Below, one piece after another: positions 1 through 8,849 of a DNA stretch of 64,000 bases (positions within the stretch are counted from its first letter, which is position 1; the number at the start of each line of letters is the position of its first letter). A model generated the notes under the pieces. It made no database searches. It had not been told where the DNA came from and was given only the letters and a program-made list of their open reading frames with translations. A program made the translations under genes and the position numbers. The DNA comes from an uncultured Verrucomicrobiota bacterium (GTDB lineage: Bacteria > Verrucomicrobiota > Verrucomicrobiia > Opitutales > Opitutaceae), in NCBI GenBank assembly GCA_903898675.1, contig CAIUGM010000033.1, positions 62,001 to 126,000 of the forward strand, given 5' to 3'.

Positions 1-829
1 CCTTGTACGGCACCTGGCCCAGCAGGTGATGGATGCAGTTGAGCCTGGTCTTCTTCTTGTCCACCGCCGGCACCACCCACCACGGCGCCTCGGGAATGTG
101 CGTGCGCTGCAGCATGACCTCCTTCGCCTTGGTGTAGTCCTCCCAGCGCTTGCGTGACTCCAGGTCCATCGGGCTGAGTTTCCACTGTTTCAACGGATCG
201 TTGATCCGGCAGCGGAACCGGAACTCCTGCTCCTCGTCGGAAATCGAGAACCAGTACTTGATCACCTGGATGCCCGAGCGCACGAGCATCTTCTCGAACT
301 CGGGCACGGTGCGGAAAAACTCCTCGTATTGCTCGTCGGAGCAGAAGCCCATGACGCGCTCGACACCGGCCCGGTTGTACCAGCTGCGGTCGAAGAGCAC
401 GATCTCGCCCGCCGCCGGCAGGTGCGCGATGTAACGCTGGAAATACCACTGCGTCTTCTCGCGGTCCGTCGGCGCCGGCAGCGCGGCCACGCGGCACACG
501 CGCGGGTTGAGCCGCTGCGTGATCCGCTTGATCACGCCGCCCTTGCCCGCCGCGTCGCGCCCCTCGCAGACGATCACCATCCGGTGGCCGGTCTCGACCA
601 CCCAGTCGTGCAGCTTCACCAGCTCGCCCTGCAGCCGGTAGAGCTCCTTGAAGTAATGCTGCCGCGCCGCCCGGTCGCTGTGGTCCTCGGTCGGCCGCGG
701 CGCGGCACCGGGCTCGGGTATTTCCCAATCCTCCCGCTCCATTTCCAGCTCCTCGTCGAAGTCATCGACCAGGTCGCGCTGAATGCGCTTGAACAGAACA
801 TCATCATTGGCGGGCGAGGGCGTGGACAT
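1..829 (-). CDS. ppk2: Polyphosphate kinase 2 (PPK2), 3' end outside window
   Basis: Moves phosphate between inorganic polyphosphate and nucleotides in the cytoplasm. The reading frame is open from an ATG at 829 (complement) to the window edge, 276 codons. Translating it shows the PPK2 Walker A motif GRDAAGKGG (about residues 90-98), the Walker B-like motif FDRSWYNR (about 146-153) and the C-terminal family segments KQWKLSPMD and APWWVVPAVDKKK. PPK2 proteins are usually near 300 residues, so only the last few tens of residues are missing. The first 50 residues are acidic and not conserved. The next gene on this strand, a DUF1294 protein, stops 145 bp upstream, so ppk2 probably has its own promoter there. 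Confidence 0.95.
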   Translation of the reverse strand, partial: MSTPSPANDDVLFKRIQRDLVDDFDEELEMEREDWEIPEPGAAPRPTEDHSDRAARQHYFKELYRLQGELVKLHDWVVETGHRMVIVCEGRDAAGKGGVIKRITQRLNPRVCRVAALPAPTDREKTQWYFQRYIAHLPAAGEIVLFDRSWYNRAGVERVMGFCSDEQYEEFFRTVPEFEKMLVRSGIQVIKYWFSISDEEQEFRFRCRINDPLKQWKLSPMDLESRKRWEDYTKAKEVMLQRTHIPEAPWWVVPAVDKKKTRLNCIHHLLGQVPYK

Positions 830-974
830 GGGTCGTGGGGGACCGGCGCGGCATTGCGCAGGGTTGCCCGTGATCAAACCACCGCAGTTTTGGTGCGGTC
901 AAGAAACCGGACCGGGGCAGACCCCAGATTTAACCTGAACGACACAATTCCCCGCCGGCAGCCGGGCCCGCCGC

Positions 975-1268
975 TCAAATCCGTCCGGCCAGCCTCAGCG
1001 CACCCGCGACCAGCGCGGCCCACACAAAAAAGGCCGCGGCAAACTTGAGCTGAAAGGACGCCTTCGCCGACTTGTGCCGGAACAGGATGATGGCTAGAAA
1101 TCCACCGGGCCACCCGCCCAGCGCACTGGCCAGCCACAACGAAGACTCGGCTACGCGCGCACCACCGCGGCCGGCCTGCCACTTGTCGAACCCAAACATG
1201 ATGATCGCCCAGACCGTGGTCACGCCCAGCCACCCCAGCAGAATTTGATCGCCCGGGGTCAGGGTCAT
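975..1268 (-). CDS. DUF1294 small membrane protein
   Basis: A 97-residue inner-membrane protein of the DUF1294 family, function unknown. It has two to three hydrophobic segments (about residues 8-25, 52-64 and 76-92) and the family signature FGFDKWQAGRGGARVAE followed by LGGWPGGFLA. In other bacteria DUF1294 is often fused to a cold-shock domain; here it stands alone. The start is the ATG at 1268, which overlaps the stop codon of trmO in an ATGA junction, so the two genes are probably translationally coupled. Longer frames upstream run inside trmO and are not supported. Confidence 0.85.
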   Translation of the reverse strand: MTLTPGDQILLGWLGVTTVWAIIMFGFDKWQAGRGGARVAESSLWLASALGGWPGGFLAIILFRHKSAKASFQLKFAAAFFVWAALVAGALRLAGRI

Positions 1269-2086
1269 GCGCGTTCCGGCCAGAGTTCTAGAAACGCGAG
1301 CTGCGCGTCCCGATCGGGCAGGCCGTTCCGCTTGGCCGGATCGTTCAGGAACCGTTGCGGGTAACCGGGCTCGATCACCTCCACGGTCACGGCGTTTTCC
1401 GCGACCGTGAACCCGGCGCGCCAGGCACCGCAGCCAATGAGAAATTCCCGGTCGTCGCGTCGCGTGATCCGCCGCGTGCGGTGCGGGCTGGGATCGCGGG
1501 CCAGCAACTCCACCAGCCGCGGCCGAAAGTCGATCTGCCAGCCGGCCTGCAGCCACTCCGCCTGTTTTTCCGCGAGGGGTGCAAACGCGACGGTGAACTC
1601 CGGCGGCACCGCGAGCGCCGCATCCACCTGGGCGATCCAACCGGCGCTCTCGCCAGGAAAGGCATCATACGCCGGAATGTACGGCTTGATGTCGAAGACC
1701 GGCGTGCCGTCCACCAGGTCACACGGACCCAAGATGAGCTTCCGTCCCTCCACCTTGATCAGCTGCACCGGCGTCAGCCCGAGTGGATTCGGCCGGTGGG
1801 GCGAGCGCGTGGCAAAGACGCCGCGCCGCCGCGCCGGTCCGCGCGGGGGCATCACCCGCGGCCGCCAGTCGGTGTTGCGGTGAAACCACCAGACCAGCCA
1901 GACGCGGGAAAAGCCAGTCAGGTCCTGCAAGGCCTGCTCGTAGTTGGCCCCGGGCAGGAGCTCGAGGACGTTGCGTTCCGCCTCGATTTCCGCCGGCTGG
2001 TGCCGCGCCTGAAACTTCACCTGCTTGTGGGTGCGGATGAAACCGATCGGGTGCAGCGTGAGTTCAGGGGCCAAGCCCCCAAGCAA
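1265..2086 (-). CDS. trmO: tRNA m6t6A37 methyltransferase TrmO (TsaA family)
   Basis: SAM-dependent enzyme that N6-methylates threonylcarbamoyladenosine at position 37 of tRNA-Thr. The N-terminal TsaA/YaeB beta-barrel is clear: HPIGFIRT near residue 12, VWWFHRNTDWRPRV, then the family core VFATRSPHRPNPLGLT and VDGTPVFDIKPYIPAYDAF. The C-terminal half (about residues 160-273) is the more variable extension seen in longer TrmO proteins. 273 residues is normal for bacterial members. It is first in a two-gene unit with the DUF1294 gene (4-bp overlap). Upstream lies a dispersed inverted repeat rather than a recognisable promoter. Confidence 0.92.
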   Translation of the reverse strand: MLGGLAPELTLHPIGFIRTHKQVKFQARHQPAEIEAERNVLELLPGANYEQALQDLTGFSRVWLVWWFHRNTDWRPRVMPPRGPARRRGVFATRSPHRPNPLGLTPVQLIKVEGRKLILGPCDLVDGTPVFDIKPYIPAYDAFPGESAGWIAQVDAALAVPPEFTVAFAPLAEKQAEWLQAGWQIDFRPRLVELLARDPSPHRTRRITRRDDREFLIGCGAWRAGFTVAENAVTVEVIEPGYPQRFLNDPAKRNGLPDRDAQLAFLELWPERA

Positions 2087-2181
2087 GCCGGCAAACCCGC
2101 CGAGGTCAAACCGGGGAAAAGAAACTGAACCGGAAATTTAACCGCTGAATCTCCGGGATCCCAAACCCTTTGATCCCGGTT

Positions 2182-2302
2182 GCCCACGGAACACACGGAA
2201 TACACGGAATACACGGAAACGAAGAAGTTCTCGGTGCTTGTAGGGGTAAACGATTCCGGAACCTCAATTCTGGGCTCGGTGTATTCCGTGTGTTCCGTGG
2301 GC
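2182..2302. repeat. Dispersed inverted repeat, perfect 24-nt arms (copy 1)
   Basis: Left arm 2182-2205 begins GCCCACGGAACACACGG and is the exact reverse complement of the right arm 2279-2302; the left arm is followed by a partial tandem copy ending near 2219. The same 24-nt arms occur at 33638-33713. This element fills most of the 307-bp gap between trmO and the cvfB-like gene (2087-2393); nothing else was seen there. Frames read through it give low-complexity peptides and are not genes. Confidence 0.9.
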
Positions 2303-2393
2303 ACCCAATCCGGTGTTTTTGGCTCGGGTCAGGTCACCACCGGCTAATAATTAACTCCCCAATCGCGCCACTCGCGTCCAGCTTGCCCTCTTC

Positions 2394-3248
2394 ATGGCTC
2401 TCCTTGGCAAACGCAACCTGCTCACCATCGTCCGCGGCGCTCCGCCGGGATTCTATCTCGATGGCGGCTCGCATGGCGAAATCCTCCTGCCGGGCCGCTA
2501 TATTCCGCCGGGCGCGACGCCGGGCGGGAAGATCGACGTCTTTGTCTACCGCGATTCCGAGGACCGCCTCGTCGCCACCACGCAGAAGGCCCTCGCCAGC
2601 GTGGGCGAGTTCGCCGGCCTCAAGGTCGTCAGCACCAACCCGCGCATCGGCGTCTTTCTCGACTGGGGTTTGGACAAGGATCTCATGCTGCCCATCCGGG
2701 AAATGTCCGGCCCGGTGAACGTGGGCGACGTGGTGGTCGTCCAGGTGGCGCTCGACCCGCAGAGCGACCGGGTCTTCGCCAGCGCCCGGCTCAACCGCCG
2801 CCTCGAGATTACACCCCTGGACACCTACCATGCCGGTGACGCCGTCAAGCTGCTCGTCATGAGCGAGAGCCCGCTCGGCTATAACATGATCGTGAACGAC
2901 GCCCACCGCGGCCTGCTCTATCACTCCGACGTGCCCGGGCCGCTCCAGATCGGCCAGCGCATCGAGGGCTACGTCCGCTCCATCCGCCCCGACGGCAAGC
3001 TCGATCTCGCCGCCGGTCGGGCCGGTTACCGCCGCGTCGGTTCTTTTGCCGAGCAAATCATCGCCGCCTTGGAAGCCGCCGGCGGACGCCTGCCCTACCA
3101 CGACAACAGCCCGCCCGAGGCCATCCGCGAAACCTTCGGCATGAGCAAGAAGGCCTTCAAACAGGCCATCGGCGCCCTCTTCCGCGAGCGCAAGATCTTC
3201 ATCGACCCGAATGGGATCCGCCTCGTGAATCCCGTGAAGGACCGCTGA
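2394..3248 (+). CDS. cvfB: CvfB-family S1-like RNA-binding protein
   Basis: A 284-residue cytoplasmic protein of the CvfB/YitL family (conserved virulence factor B). These proteins carry three S1-like OB-fold domains and a C-terminal winged-helix domain and bind RNA. Visible features: a first S1-like domain with GEILLPGRYIPP, a second with GVFLDWGLDKDLMLP (about residues 85-100), a third with GLLYHSDVPGPLQIGQRIEGYV, and a C-terminal winged helix ending FGMSKKAFKQAIGALFRERKIF. Length and domain order are normal. The ATG at 2394 starts directly at the first domain. It is followed, 73 bp downstream and in the same direction, by another small RNA-binding gene. Confidence 0.88.
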   Translation: MALLGKRNLLTIVRGAPPGFYLDGGSHGEILLPGRYIPPGATPGGKIDVFVYRDSEDRLVATTQKALASVGEFAGLKVVSTNPRIGVFLDWGLDKDLMLPIREMSGPVNVGDVVVVQVALDPQSDRVFASARLNRRLEITPLDTYHAGDAVKLLVMSESPLGYNMIVNDAHRGLLYHSDVPGPLQIGQRIEGYVRSIRPDGKLDLAAGRAGYRRVGSFAEQIIAALEAAGGRLPYHDNSPPEAIRETFGMSKKAFKQAIGALFRERKIFIDPNGIRLVNPVKDR

Positions 3249-3321
3249 CCCGATGCCGCGGCACGGCGAACCCGGATTGTGCTTTGTGCCACCCGGCCTT
3301 TGTGTCTAAAAATCCACCGCA

Positions 3322-3588
3322 ATGACTGTTCCGAAGAAATCCTCCCAGCCCAAGCAGGCGACCAATTCCTCCAGTCCGCGCACCGTGGTCGTCCGGGAGG
3401 TGCCGATCGAGCTCTGCCAGTTCATCAAGTTCGGCGGGCTGAGCGAAACCGGCGGCGAGGCCAAGCAGCTCATCAGCTCCGGCCTCGTGTTGCTCAACGG
3501 CGTCGTGGAAACCCAGAAGCGCAAGAAGCTCGCGGTCGGCGACCAGGTGAAGGCTAACGGCCACACGATCATCGTTAAGCTGGCTTGA
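3322..3588 (+). CDS. S4-domain RNA-binding protein (YaaA/YbcJ-like)
   Basis: An 88-residue protein whose C-terminal 60 residues form a free-standing S4 domain: FIKFGGLSETGGEAKQLIS, then GLVLLNGVVETQKRKKLAVGD. This matches the short YbcJ/RlbA-type S4 proteins thought to bind structured RNA such as rRNA. The first 25 residues are Ser/Thr/Lys rich and likely disordered. It lies in a same-strand run with the cvfB-like gene before it and the sulfurtransferase after it. Confidence 0.85.
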   Translation: MTVPKKSSQPKQATNSSSPRTVVVREVPIELCQFIKFGGLSETGGEAKQLISSGLVLLNGVVETQKRKKLAVGDQVKANGHTIIVKLA

Positions 3589-3648
3589 GCGGAGTTGGCG
3601 GTTTCCCATTCGGGCCAATTCGTGAAATCCGTGGCCACTTCCTCCCCC

Positions 3649-4488
3649 ATGCTTGTAAGTGCCGACCAACTTTCCGCCCACCTGGACGATCCGTCCTGGG
3701 TCATCTTCGATTGCCGGCATGATCTGGTCGATCACGCCAAGGGCGCGAAGCTCTACGCCGAGGGCCATATTCCGGGCGCATACTTCGCCCCCGTCGAGAC
3801 CACCCTCGCCGGACCAAAGACCGGCACGAACGGCCGCCACCCACTTCCTTCGCCCGACACCTTCGCCGCTTTTCTCGCGGCCCACGGCGTTTCCGCGGCA
3901 TCCACCGTCGTGGCCTACGACGACAGTGGCGGCCTCTATGCCGCGCGCCTGTGGTGGCAGGCAAAGTGGATCGGGTTGCGCTCCGTCGCCCTGCTCGACG
4001 GTGGTATCCCCAAATGGCTGGCCGAGGGCCGCGCGCTCACGACCACCGTGAACTCGCCCGTGCCTGCCGTCCTCCACGCGCACCCCGACACTTCGCTGGT
4101 CTGGAGCGCCGACCAGGTGCTCGGCCGTCTGTCGGACCCATCCTCCGCCATCCTCGATGCCCGCGCCGCCGAGCGCTTCCGCGGCGACGTCGAGCCGATC
4201 GATCCGGTGGCCGGGCACATCCCGGGCGCACTCAATCGATTTTATAAAAGCAACCTCCAGTCCGACCTGACTTTCCGGCCCGCAGAGGAACTGAAAAAGG
4301 AATTCTCGGCACTGCTGAAAAACCGCGCGCCGGAGAACGTCGCCCACCAGTGCGGCTCCGGCATCACCGCCTGCGCCAACCTGTTCGCCATGGAATACGC
4401 CGGGCTGCCGGGCTCGAAGCTTTACGCCGGTTCGTGGAGCGAGTGGGTCGCCGATCCCAAGCGACCGGTGGCGCGCGGCGCGGGTTAG
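3649..4488 (+). CDS. Tandem rhodanese sulfurtransferase (MST/TST type)
   Basis: Two-domain sulfurtransferase. The N-terminal, catalytically silent rhodanese domain begins LVSADQLSAHLDDPSWVIFDCR; the C-terminal domain has the active-site loop with Cys in HQCGSGITACAN. A CGSG[VI]TA loop is typical of 3-mercaptopyruvate sulfurtransferases rather than thiosulfate ones (CRKGVT), so MST is the better call, though specificity cannot be settled by eye. Start chosen at ATG 3649; an upstream TTG at 3595 would add 18 unconserved residues. Length from 3649 is 279 residues, normal for the family. Confidence 0.88.
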   Translation: MLVSADQLSAHLDDPSWVIFDCRHDLVDHAKGAKLYAEGHIPGAYFAPVETTLAGPKTGTNGRHPLPSPDTFAAFLAAHGVSAASTVVAYDDSGGLYAARLWWQAKWIGLRSVALLDGGIPKWLAEGRALTTTVNSPVPAVLHAHPDTSLVWSADQVLGRLSDPSSAILDARAAERFRGDVEPIDPVAGHIPGALNRFYKSNLQSDLTFRPAEELKKEFSALLKNRAPENVAHQCGSGITACANLFAMEYAGLPGSKLYAGSWSEWVADPKRPVARGAG

Positions 4489-4532
4489 CTTTAATGTTCC
4501 CATCCCGGCGCCTCCGCGCCATCGATTCAGCA

Positions 4533-5834
4533 ATGTCATTTTTGTCCCTCGGCCTGTCGGAACCCCTGCTGCGTGCGGTCACGGAGCGGAAATATTCCGT
4601 GCCCACGCCCGTGCAGGCCGCGGCCATCCCCGCCGTGCTGCGCGGCCGTGACGTCTGGGCCTCGGCCCAAACTGGCTCCGGCAAGACCGCGGCGTTTGCC
4701 CTCCCCATCTTGCAGCTGCTCGCCGCGGGCCCGCGCGAACGCGGCCGCTTTGCCCGCGCCCTGATTTTGGCGCCGACGCGCGAGCTGGCCGCGCAGATCG
4801 GGGAATCCTTCCGCCTCTACGCCCGCCACTTGCCCTCGCCCAGCAAGACCCTCGTCGTCTACGGCGGCGTCTCGATCAACCCGCAGATGATGGCCCTCGG
4901 CGGCGGCGCCGACGTGCTCGTCGCCACGCCCGGCCGGCTGCTGGACCTCATCGACCACAACGCGGTGTCCCTCTCCGCGCTGCAGGTGCTCGTGCTCGAT
5001 GAGGCGGACCGGCTGCTCGATCTCGGCTTCACCGACGAACTCGCCCGGATCATCGCCCTCCTGCCCGCCCGCCGGCAGAATTTGTTCTTCTCCGCCACGT
5101 TTCCCCCGGCCGTCCAGCAGCTCGCGGAAAACCTGCTGCGTGATCCCGTCCGCATCGACGTCCCGGCGGAACCCGCGACCGCGCCGGATATCGTCCAGCG
5201 CGCCATCGAGGTCGATCCGCCGCGCCGCACCCAGCTGCTGCGTCACCTCATCGAGGAGAACCAGTGGACCCGCGTCCTGGTCTTTGTTGCGACCAAGTAC
5301 GCCACCGAGCACGTGGCCGAGAAGCTGCGCAAGGCCGGCATCGCCGCCACCGCCCTCCACGGCGAATTGAGCCAGGGTGCGCGCATGCAGGCACTCGCGG
5401 ATTTCAAGGCGTCGAAAGTGCGCGTCCTGCTCGCCACCGACCTCGCCGCGCGCGGCCTCGATGTCGTGGATCTGCCCGTCGTCGTGAACTTCGACCTGCC
5501 GCGTTCCGCCGTCGACTACACGCACCGCATCGGCCGCACCGGCCGCGCGGGCGCCAGCGGCGTCGCGGTCAATTTTGTCAGCGCCGGCACCCACGCCCAT
5601 TTTCTGCTGATCGAAAAGCGCCACGGCCTGGACCTGCCGCGCGAGCAGATCGGGGGCTTCGAGCCCGTGGAGACGGTCGAGACCGACGTGCCACCGCCGA
5701 CCGGCGGCATCAAGGGCCGGCGCAAGAGCAAGAAGGACAAGCTGCGGGAAGCGGCGGGCCAGCCGCCCACGAGCGGAGCCCAGCCGGCCGCCGCGGCTCC
5801 CGGGAAGAAATTCTCCTGGCCGCGGCTGCGCTGA
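4533..5834 (+). CDS. DEAD-box ATP-dependent RNA helicase (RhlE-like)
   Basis: Unwinds RNA duplexes with ATP. All superfamily 2 motifs are visible in order: Q motif (GLSEPLLRAV...TPVQ), motif I AQTGSGKT, Ia PTRELAAQ, motif II DEAD (VLDEADRLLDLGF), motif III SAT, then RGLDV and HRIGRTGRAG in the second RecA domain. The C-terminal tail of about 60 residues is Lys/Pro/Ala rich, a common RNA-binding extension. The order and tail suit the RhlE group. ATG 4533 places the Q motif a few residues in; an upstream ATG at 4494 is possible. Confidence 0.93.
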   Translation: MSFLSLGLSEPLLRAVTERKYSVPTPVQAAAIPAVLRGRDVWASAQTGSGKTAAFALPILQLLAAGPRERGRFARALILAPTRELAAQIGESFRLYARHLPSPSKTLVVYGGVSINPQMMALGGGADVLVATPGRLLDLIDHNAVSLSALQVLVLDEADRLLDLGFTDELARIIALLPARRQNLFFSATFPPAVQQLAENLLRDPVRIDVPAEPATAPDIVQRAIEVDPPRRTQLLRHLIEENQWTRVLVFVATKYATEHVAEKLRKAGIAATALHGELSQGARMQALADFKASKVRVLLATDLAARGLDVVDLPVVVNFDLPRSAVDYTHRIGRTGRAGASGVAVNFVSAGTHAHFLLIEKRHGLDLPREQIGGFEPVETVETDVPPPTGGIKGRRKSKKDKLREAAGQPPTSGAQPAAAAPGKKFSWPRLR

Positions 5835-5886
5835 ACGGGCCAGCGGACCGCTTGCCTGCCGGCGGATTGTCGCCCAAGTTCGCGGC

Positions 5887-6582
5887 ATGCCCACCACGCC
5901 ACATGTAGAGCAGCACTTCACGGCCGGCGACGCGGTCCGCGACATCGTGATCGGCATGTCCGACGGCCTGACGGTCCCCTTCGCGCTGGCGGCCGGCCTG
6001 ACCGGCGCGATTTCGCAGACCCATATCATCGTGACCGCCGGCTTCGCGGAGATCGCCGCCGGCTCGATCGCGATGGGCCTGGGCGGCTATCTCGCCGCCC
6101 GCGGCGATGCCGAGCACTACGTGCACGAGCGGGCGCGCGAGGAACAGGAGATCGTTGAGAAGCCGGAGGACGAGGCCCAGGAGGTGCGCGATATTTTCCT
6201 GACCTACGGGCTCTCGGCGGAGGAATGCGCCACCGTGGTGGCGTCGCTGCGGCAGCGACCCAGGGACTGGGTCACCTTCATGATGCGCTTCGAGCTGGGC
6301 CTGGAGGAACCCGAACCCGGCCGGGCGTGGAAGAGCGCGCTGACGATCGCGAGCGCCTACATCGTGGGCGGTCTGATTCCGCTCAGCGCGTACCTGTTCA
6401 TGAGCACGACCCAGGCGGCGCTCAAGGTCTCGGTGGTCACCACGCTGATCGCGCTCGCGATCTTCGGCGGCATCAAGGGCCGCGTGACCGGCGTCCCGGT
6501 TTTCCGCAGCGGCCTGCAGACCACCCTGATCGGCGGCATGGCGGCGGCGGCGGCCTTCGCCATCGCCCGCTGGATTTCGTAA
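5887..6582 (+). CDS. VIT1/CCC1 family transporter
   Basis: A 231-residue inner-membrane protein of the VIT1/CCC1 (DUF125) family, which moves Fe2+ or Mn2+. The opening RDIVIGMSDGLTVPFALAAG is the family signature of the first helix, followed by EIAAGSIAMGLGGYLAA in the second. A cytoplasmic acidic linker (about residues 78-130; EEQEIVEKPEDEAQEV) matches the metal-binding domain position of the family. Three more helices follow. Substrate cannot be told from sequence. It is 52 bp downstream of the helicase and 25 bp upstream of the phosphatase gene. Confidence 0.9.
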   Translation: MPTTPHVEQHFTAGDAVRDIVIGMSDGLTVPFALAAGLTGAISQTHIIVTAGFAEIAAGSIAMGLGGYLAARGDAEHYVHERAREEQEIVEKPEDEAQEVRDIFLTYGLSAEECATVVASLRQRPRDWVTFMMRFELGLEEPEPGRAWKSALTIASAYIVGGLIPLSAYLFMSTTQAALKVSVVTTLIALAIFGGIKGRVTGVPVFRSGLQTTLIGGMAAAAAFAIARWIS

Positions 6583-6607
6583 ACGCGCCACCGGCCGGAA
6601 ACCCGCG

Positions 6608-7171
6608 ATGCTTCAGCAGCTTTATTTCATCCGTCACGGCGAGACCGCCTGGTCGCTCACCGGCCAGCACACCGGCCGGACCGACCTGCCGCTGTTGCCG
6701 CAGGGTGAACAGGCGGCCCGGCAGCTCGCCGACCGACTGGGCCGGATCGAATTCAGCCGCGTCCTCACCAGTCCGCGACTGCGCGCCCGGCAAACCTGCC
6801 GGTTGGCCGGCTTGGGGGCCGCGGCCGTGATCGAGCCGGATCTCGCCGAATGGGATTACGGCGACTTCGAGGGACTCCGCCGCGCCGAGATCCTCCAGCG
6901 GCAGCCGGACTGGAATATCTACCGCGACGGCTGCCCGCACGGTGAATCACCCGCGGCGATCACCGCCCGCGTTGACGGGCTCATCTACCGGCTGCGTGGC
7001 CTGGACGGAAACATCGCGGTTTTTTCGCACGGGCATCTCGGCCGGGTTCTGGTCGCGCGCTGGATCGGGCTGCCCAGCGCCGAGGCCCAACGCTTTGTCC
7101 TCGGCACGGCCTCCGTAAGCGTGCTGGGTTTCGAGCACGAGGCCCCCGTGATCGTGCAGTGGAACACCTGA
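6608..7171 (+). CDS. Histidine phosphatase family protein
   Basis: A 187-residue member of the phosphoglycerate-mutase-like histidine phosphatase superfamily. The catalytic RHG is in YFIRHGETAWS near the N-terminus, with the Arg in SPRLRARQTC, the acid EWDYGDFEGL and the second His in VFSHGHLGRVL. The family covers phosphoglycerate mutases, cobalamin-phosphate phosphatase and broad phosphatases; the short length and lack of mutase insertions favour a phosphatase. It follows the VIT1-type transporter in the same direction with a 25-bp gap. Confidence 0.88.
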   Translation: MLQQLYFIRHGETAWSLTGQHTGRTDLPLLPQGEQAARQLADRLGRIEFSRVLTSPRLRARQTCRLAGLGAAAVIEPDLAEWDYGDFEGLRRAEILQRQPDWNIYRDGCPHGESPAAITARVDGLIYRLRGLDGNIAVFSHGHLGRVLVARWIGLPSAEAQRFVLGTASVSVLGFEHEAPVIVQWNT

Positions 7172-7276
7172 TCGGTCGCGGGTCCGCCCGCGTGATTTGA
7201 TTGGCAATTGTCCCACCCGTGGCCTCTTTTTTTACGTCCTCTCTCATCCGCTTCACCCCACTGATCCCGTCTCCCC

Positions 7277-8080
7277 ATGAATATTCCCCGCCGCGACTTC
7301 CTTAAAACCACGCTGGTGGCGTCAGCCGCCACCGCCCTCACGAGCCTGAAGGCCACGGCGGCTGAAGCTGGCGCGGCCGGCCGCGACTACTACGAGCTGC
7401 GCGCCTACCGTCTCAAGCCCGGCGCGCCGCATACCCTGCTCGACGCTTACCTGGAACAGGCGCTGATCCCGGCGCTCAACACCCAGGGCATCAAGGCGGT
7501 GGGCGTGTTCACGGAGCCGGAGGCGAAGGACGGCCCGGCGGTTTGGGTGCTCATCCCGCACCGCTCGCTCGAGTCCGTCGGGCGCGTGACGGCCGCCCTC
7601 AACCGCGACCCGGCCGTCCTGGCCGCGGGCGCCGACTACCTGCACTCGCCCACGAAGGCGAATCCGGCCTTCGACCGGATCGACAGCTGGCTGTTGCTGG
7701 CGTTTGCCGGTCTGCCGCAACTTGCGGTGCCGGCCCTGGCGCAGAAAAAGGCCGCCCGCATTTTCGAGCTGCGCGTTTACGAGAGCTACAGCGAGGCCAA
7801 GGCCTTGAACAAGGTCGACATGTTCAACGCCGGCGAGATCGGGCTCATGCAGCAACTCGACCTGTCCCCCGTGTTCTACGGCCAGGCCCTCGTTGGCCGC
7901 GATCTGCCGCACCTCGCCTATCTGCTTTGCAGTCCCGACCGTGAAACCCACACGAAAAACTGGGCGGCCTTCGGGGCCCATCCCGTGTGGCACAAGCTGC
8001 GCGATGATCCGCAGTACGCGGACAACGTGTCCAAGATCACCAGCCGGTTTCTTGTCCCGGCCGCATTCTCGCAGATCTGA
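7277..8080 (+). CDS. Tat-exported NIPSNAP family protein
   Basis: A 267-residue predicted periplasmic protein. The N-terminus NIPRRDFLKTTLVASAATA is a twin-arginine signal. The mature part contains two ferredoxin-like NIPSNAP repeats: YYELRAYRLKPGAPHTLLDAYL (about residues 37-58) and FELRVYESYSEAKALNKVDMF (about residues 162-182). This architecture is common in Verrucomicrobiota and Planctomycetota; no activity is established. It is a single gene with its own upstream gap, and it ends convergently with mgsA. Confidence 0.85.
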   Translation: MNIPRRDFLKTTLVASAATALTSLKATAAEAGAAGRDYYELRAYRLKPGAPHTLLDAYLEQALIPALNTQGIKAVGVFTEPEAKDGPAVWVLIPHRSLESVGRVTAALNRDPAVLAAGADYLHSPTKANPAFDRIDSWLLLAFAGLPQLAVPALAQKKAARIFELRVYESYSEAKALNKVDMFNAGEIGLMQQLDLSPVFYGQALVGRDLPHLAYLLCSPDRETHTKNWAAFGAHPVWHKLRDDPQYADNVSKITSRFLVPAAFSQI

Positions 8081-8090
8081 GGCAAATGCA

Positions 8091-8113
8091 GGGCCGGCAC
8101 TTGTCGCCGGCCC
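8091..8113. terminator. Possible bidirectional stem-loop terminator
   Basis: A perfect 8-bp GC stem (GGGCCGGC at 8091-8098 with its complement at 8106-8113) and a 7-nt loop sits between the convergent stop codons of the NIPSNAP gene (8080) and mgsA (8120). There is no U-tract, so intrinsic termination is uncertain. Confidence 0.4.
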
Positions 8114-8119
8114 CACTCC

Positions 8120-8692
8120 TCAGGTGGCCGCCGGAGTTGCCGGTGCCGTCACTGCTGGCGCGGCCGCCGTGTCCGTCGACCGGCGCTTCTTGGTCTCGGT
8201 GACCCCGGGAATCGGCAGCGCGGGCGTCTCCACGCCCGGGACCTTGCGGTTGCGGTAGGCGTCGTAGTCCGGCACGAGCCGCTCGTAGGTCTTGTCCATC
8301 AGCGGGGACGAGATGATGAAGTCGGCGGACGCCCGGTCGCAGGCGATCGGGATGTTCCAGACCACCGCCATGCGCAGGAGCGCCTTCACGTCGGGGTCGT
8401 GCGCCTGCTGCTCCAGCGGGTCCCAGAAGAAGATCAGGAAATCGATCTCGTTGTCCACGATCTTGGCCCCGATCTGCTGGTCGCCGCCCAGCGGGCCGCT
8501 CTGGAGCTTGTTGATGGGAAAGCCCAGCTCGCGCTCGAGCAGCGTGCCGGTCGTGCCGGTGGCGAAGACCTTGTGGTGTGCCAGCAGGTCGCGGTTGAAC
8601 TTCGACCACTCGACCAGGTCGCGCTTCTTGTTGTCGTGCGCCACGAGGGCGATCTTCTTGTTCGGTTCCATCACGATTTTCTTTTGGGCCAT
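8120..8692 (-). CDS. mgsA: Methylglyoxal synthase
   Basis: Converts dihydroxyacetone phosphate to methylglyoxal and phosphate, a bypass of lower glycolysis. Family marks: [12 protein letters not shown] at the start, [11 protein letters not shown] phosphate-binding loop, [12 protein letters not shown] with the catalytic Asp, and [20 protein letters not shown]. Typical MgsA is about 150 residues; this one is 190, with an extra C-terminal tail of about 40 residues rich in Thr/Ala/Pro. The start is the ATG at 8692; the frame stays open upstream but that segment lacks family similarity. It is divergent from the secreted hydrolase at 8850. Confidence 0.93.
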   Translation of the reverse strand: MAQKKIVMEPNKKIALVAHDNKKRDLVEWSKFNRDLLAHHKVFATGTTGTLLERELGFPINKLQSGPLGGDQQIGAKIVDNEIDFLIFFWDPLEQQAHDPDVKALLRMAVVWNIPIACDRASADFIISSPLMDKTYERLVPDYDAYRNRKVPGVETPALPIPGVTETKKRRSTDTAAAPAVTAPATPAAT

Positions 8693-8849
8693 GGGATTAA
8701 CTGTTTCGGCCCGGCTGGGATCGCCGGACCACGGCCCGAGGCTGCATGAAACCATTGCGCTTGTCACTGGGTGATTCCGGGTCCGCGCCGGCGGTTGATT
8801 TTCCGCCTTGGTAATTGGCCCGGGCGGCGGCAGGCTCATTTCCGCTTTC

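Noticed and set aside
2017-2304. Reading frame starting MPTEHTEYTE with SVYSVCSVG-like repeats, and the similar frame at 33377-33715
   Set aside because: Both are read through the GCCCACGG inverted repeats and known genes in other frames; the peptide simply translates the repeat.
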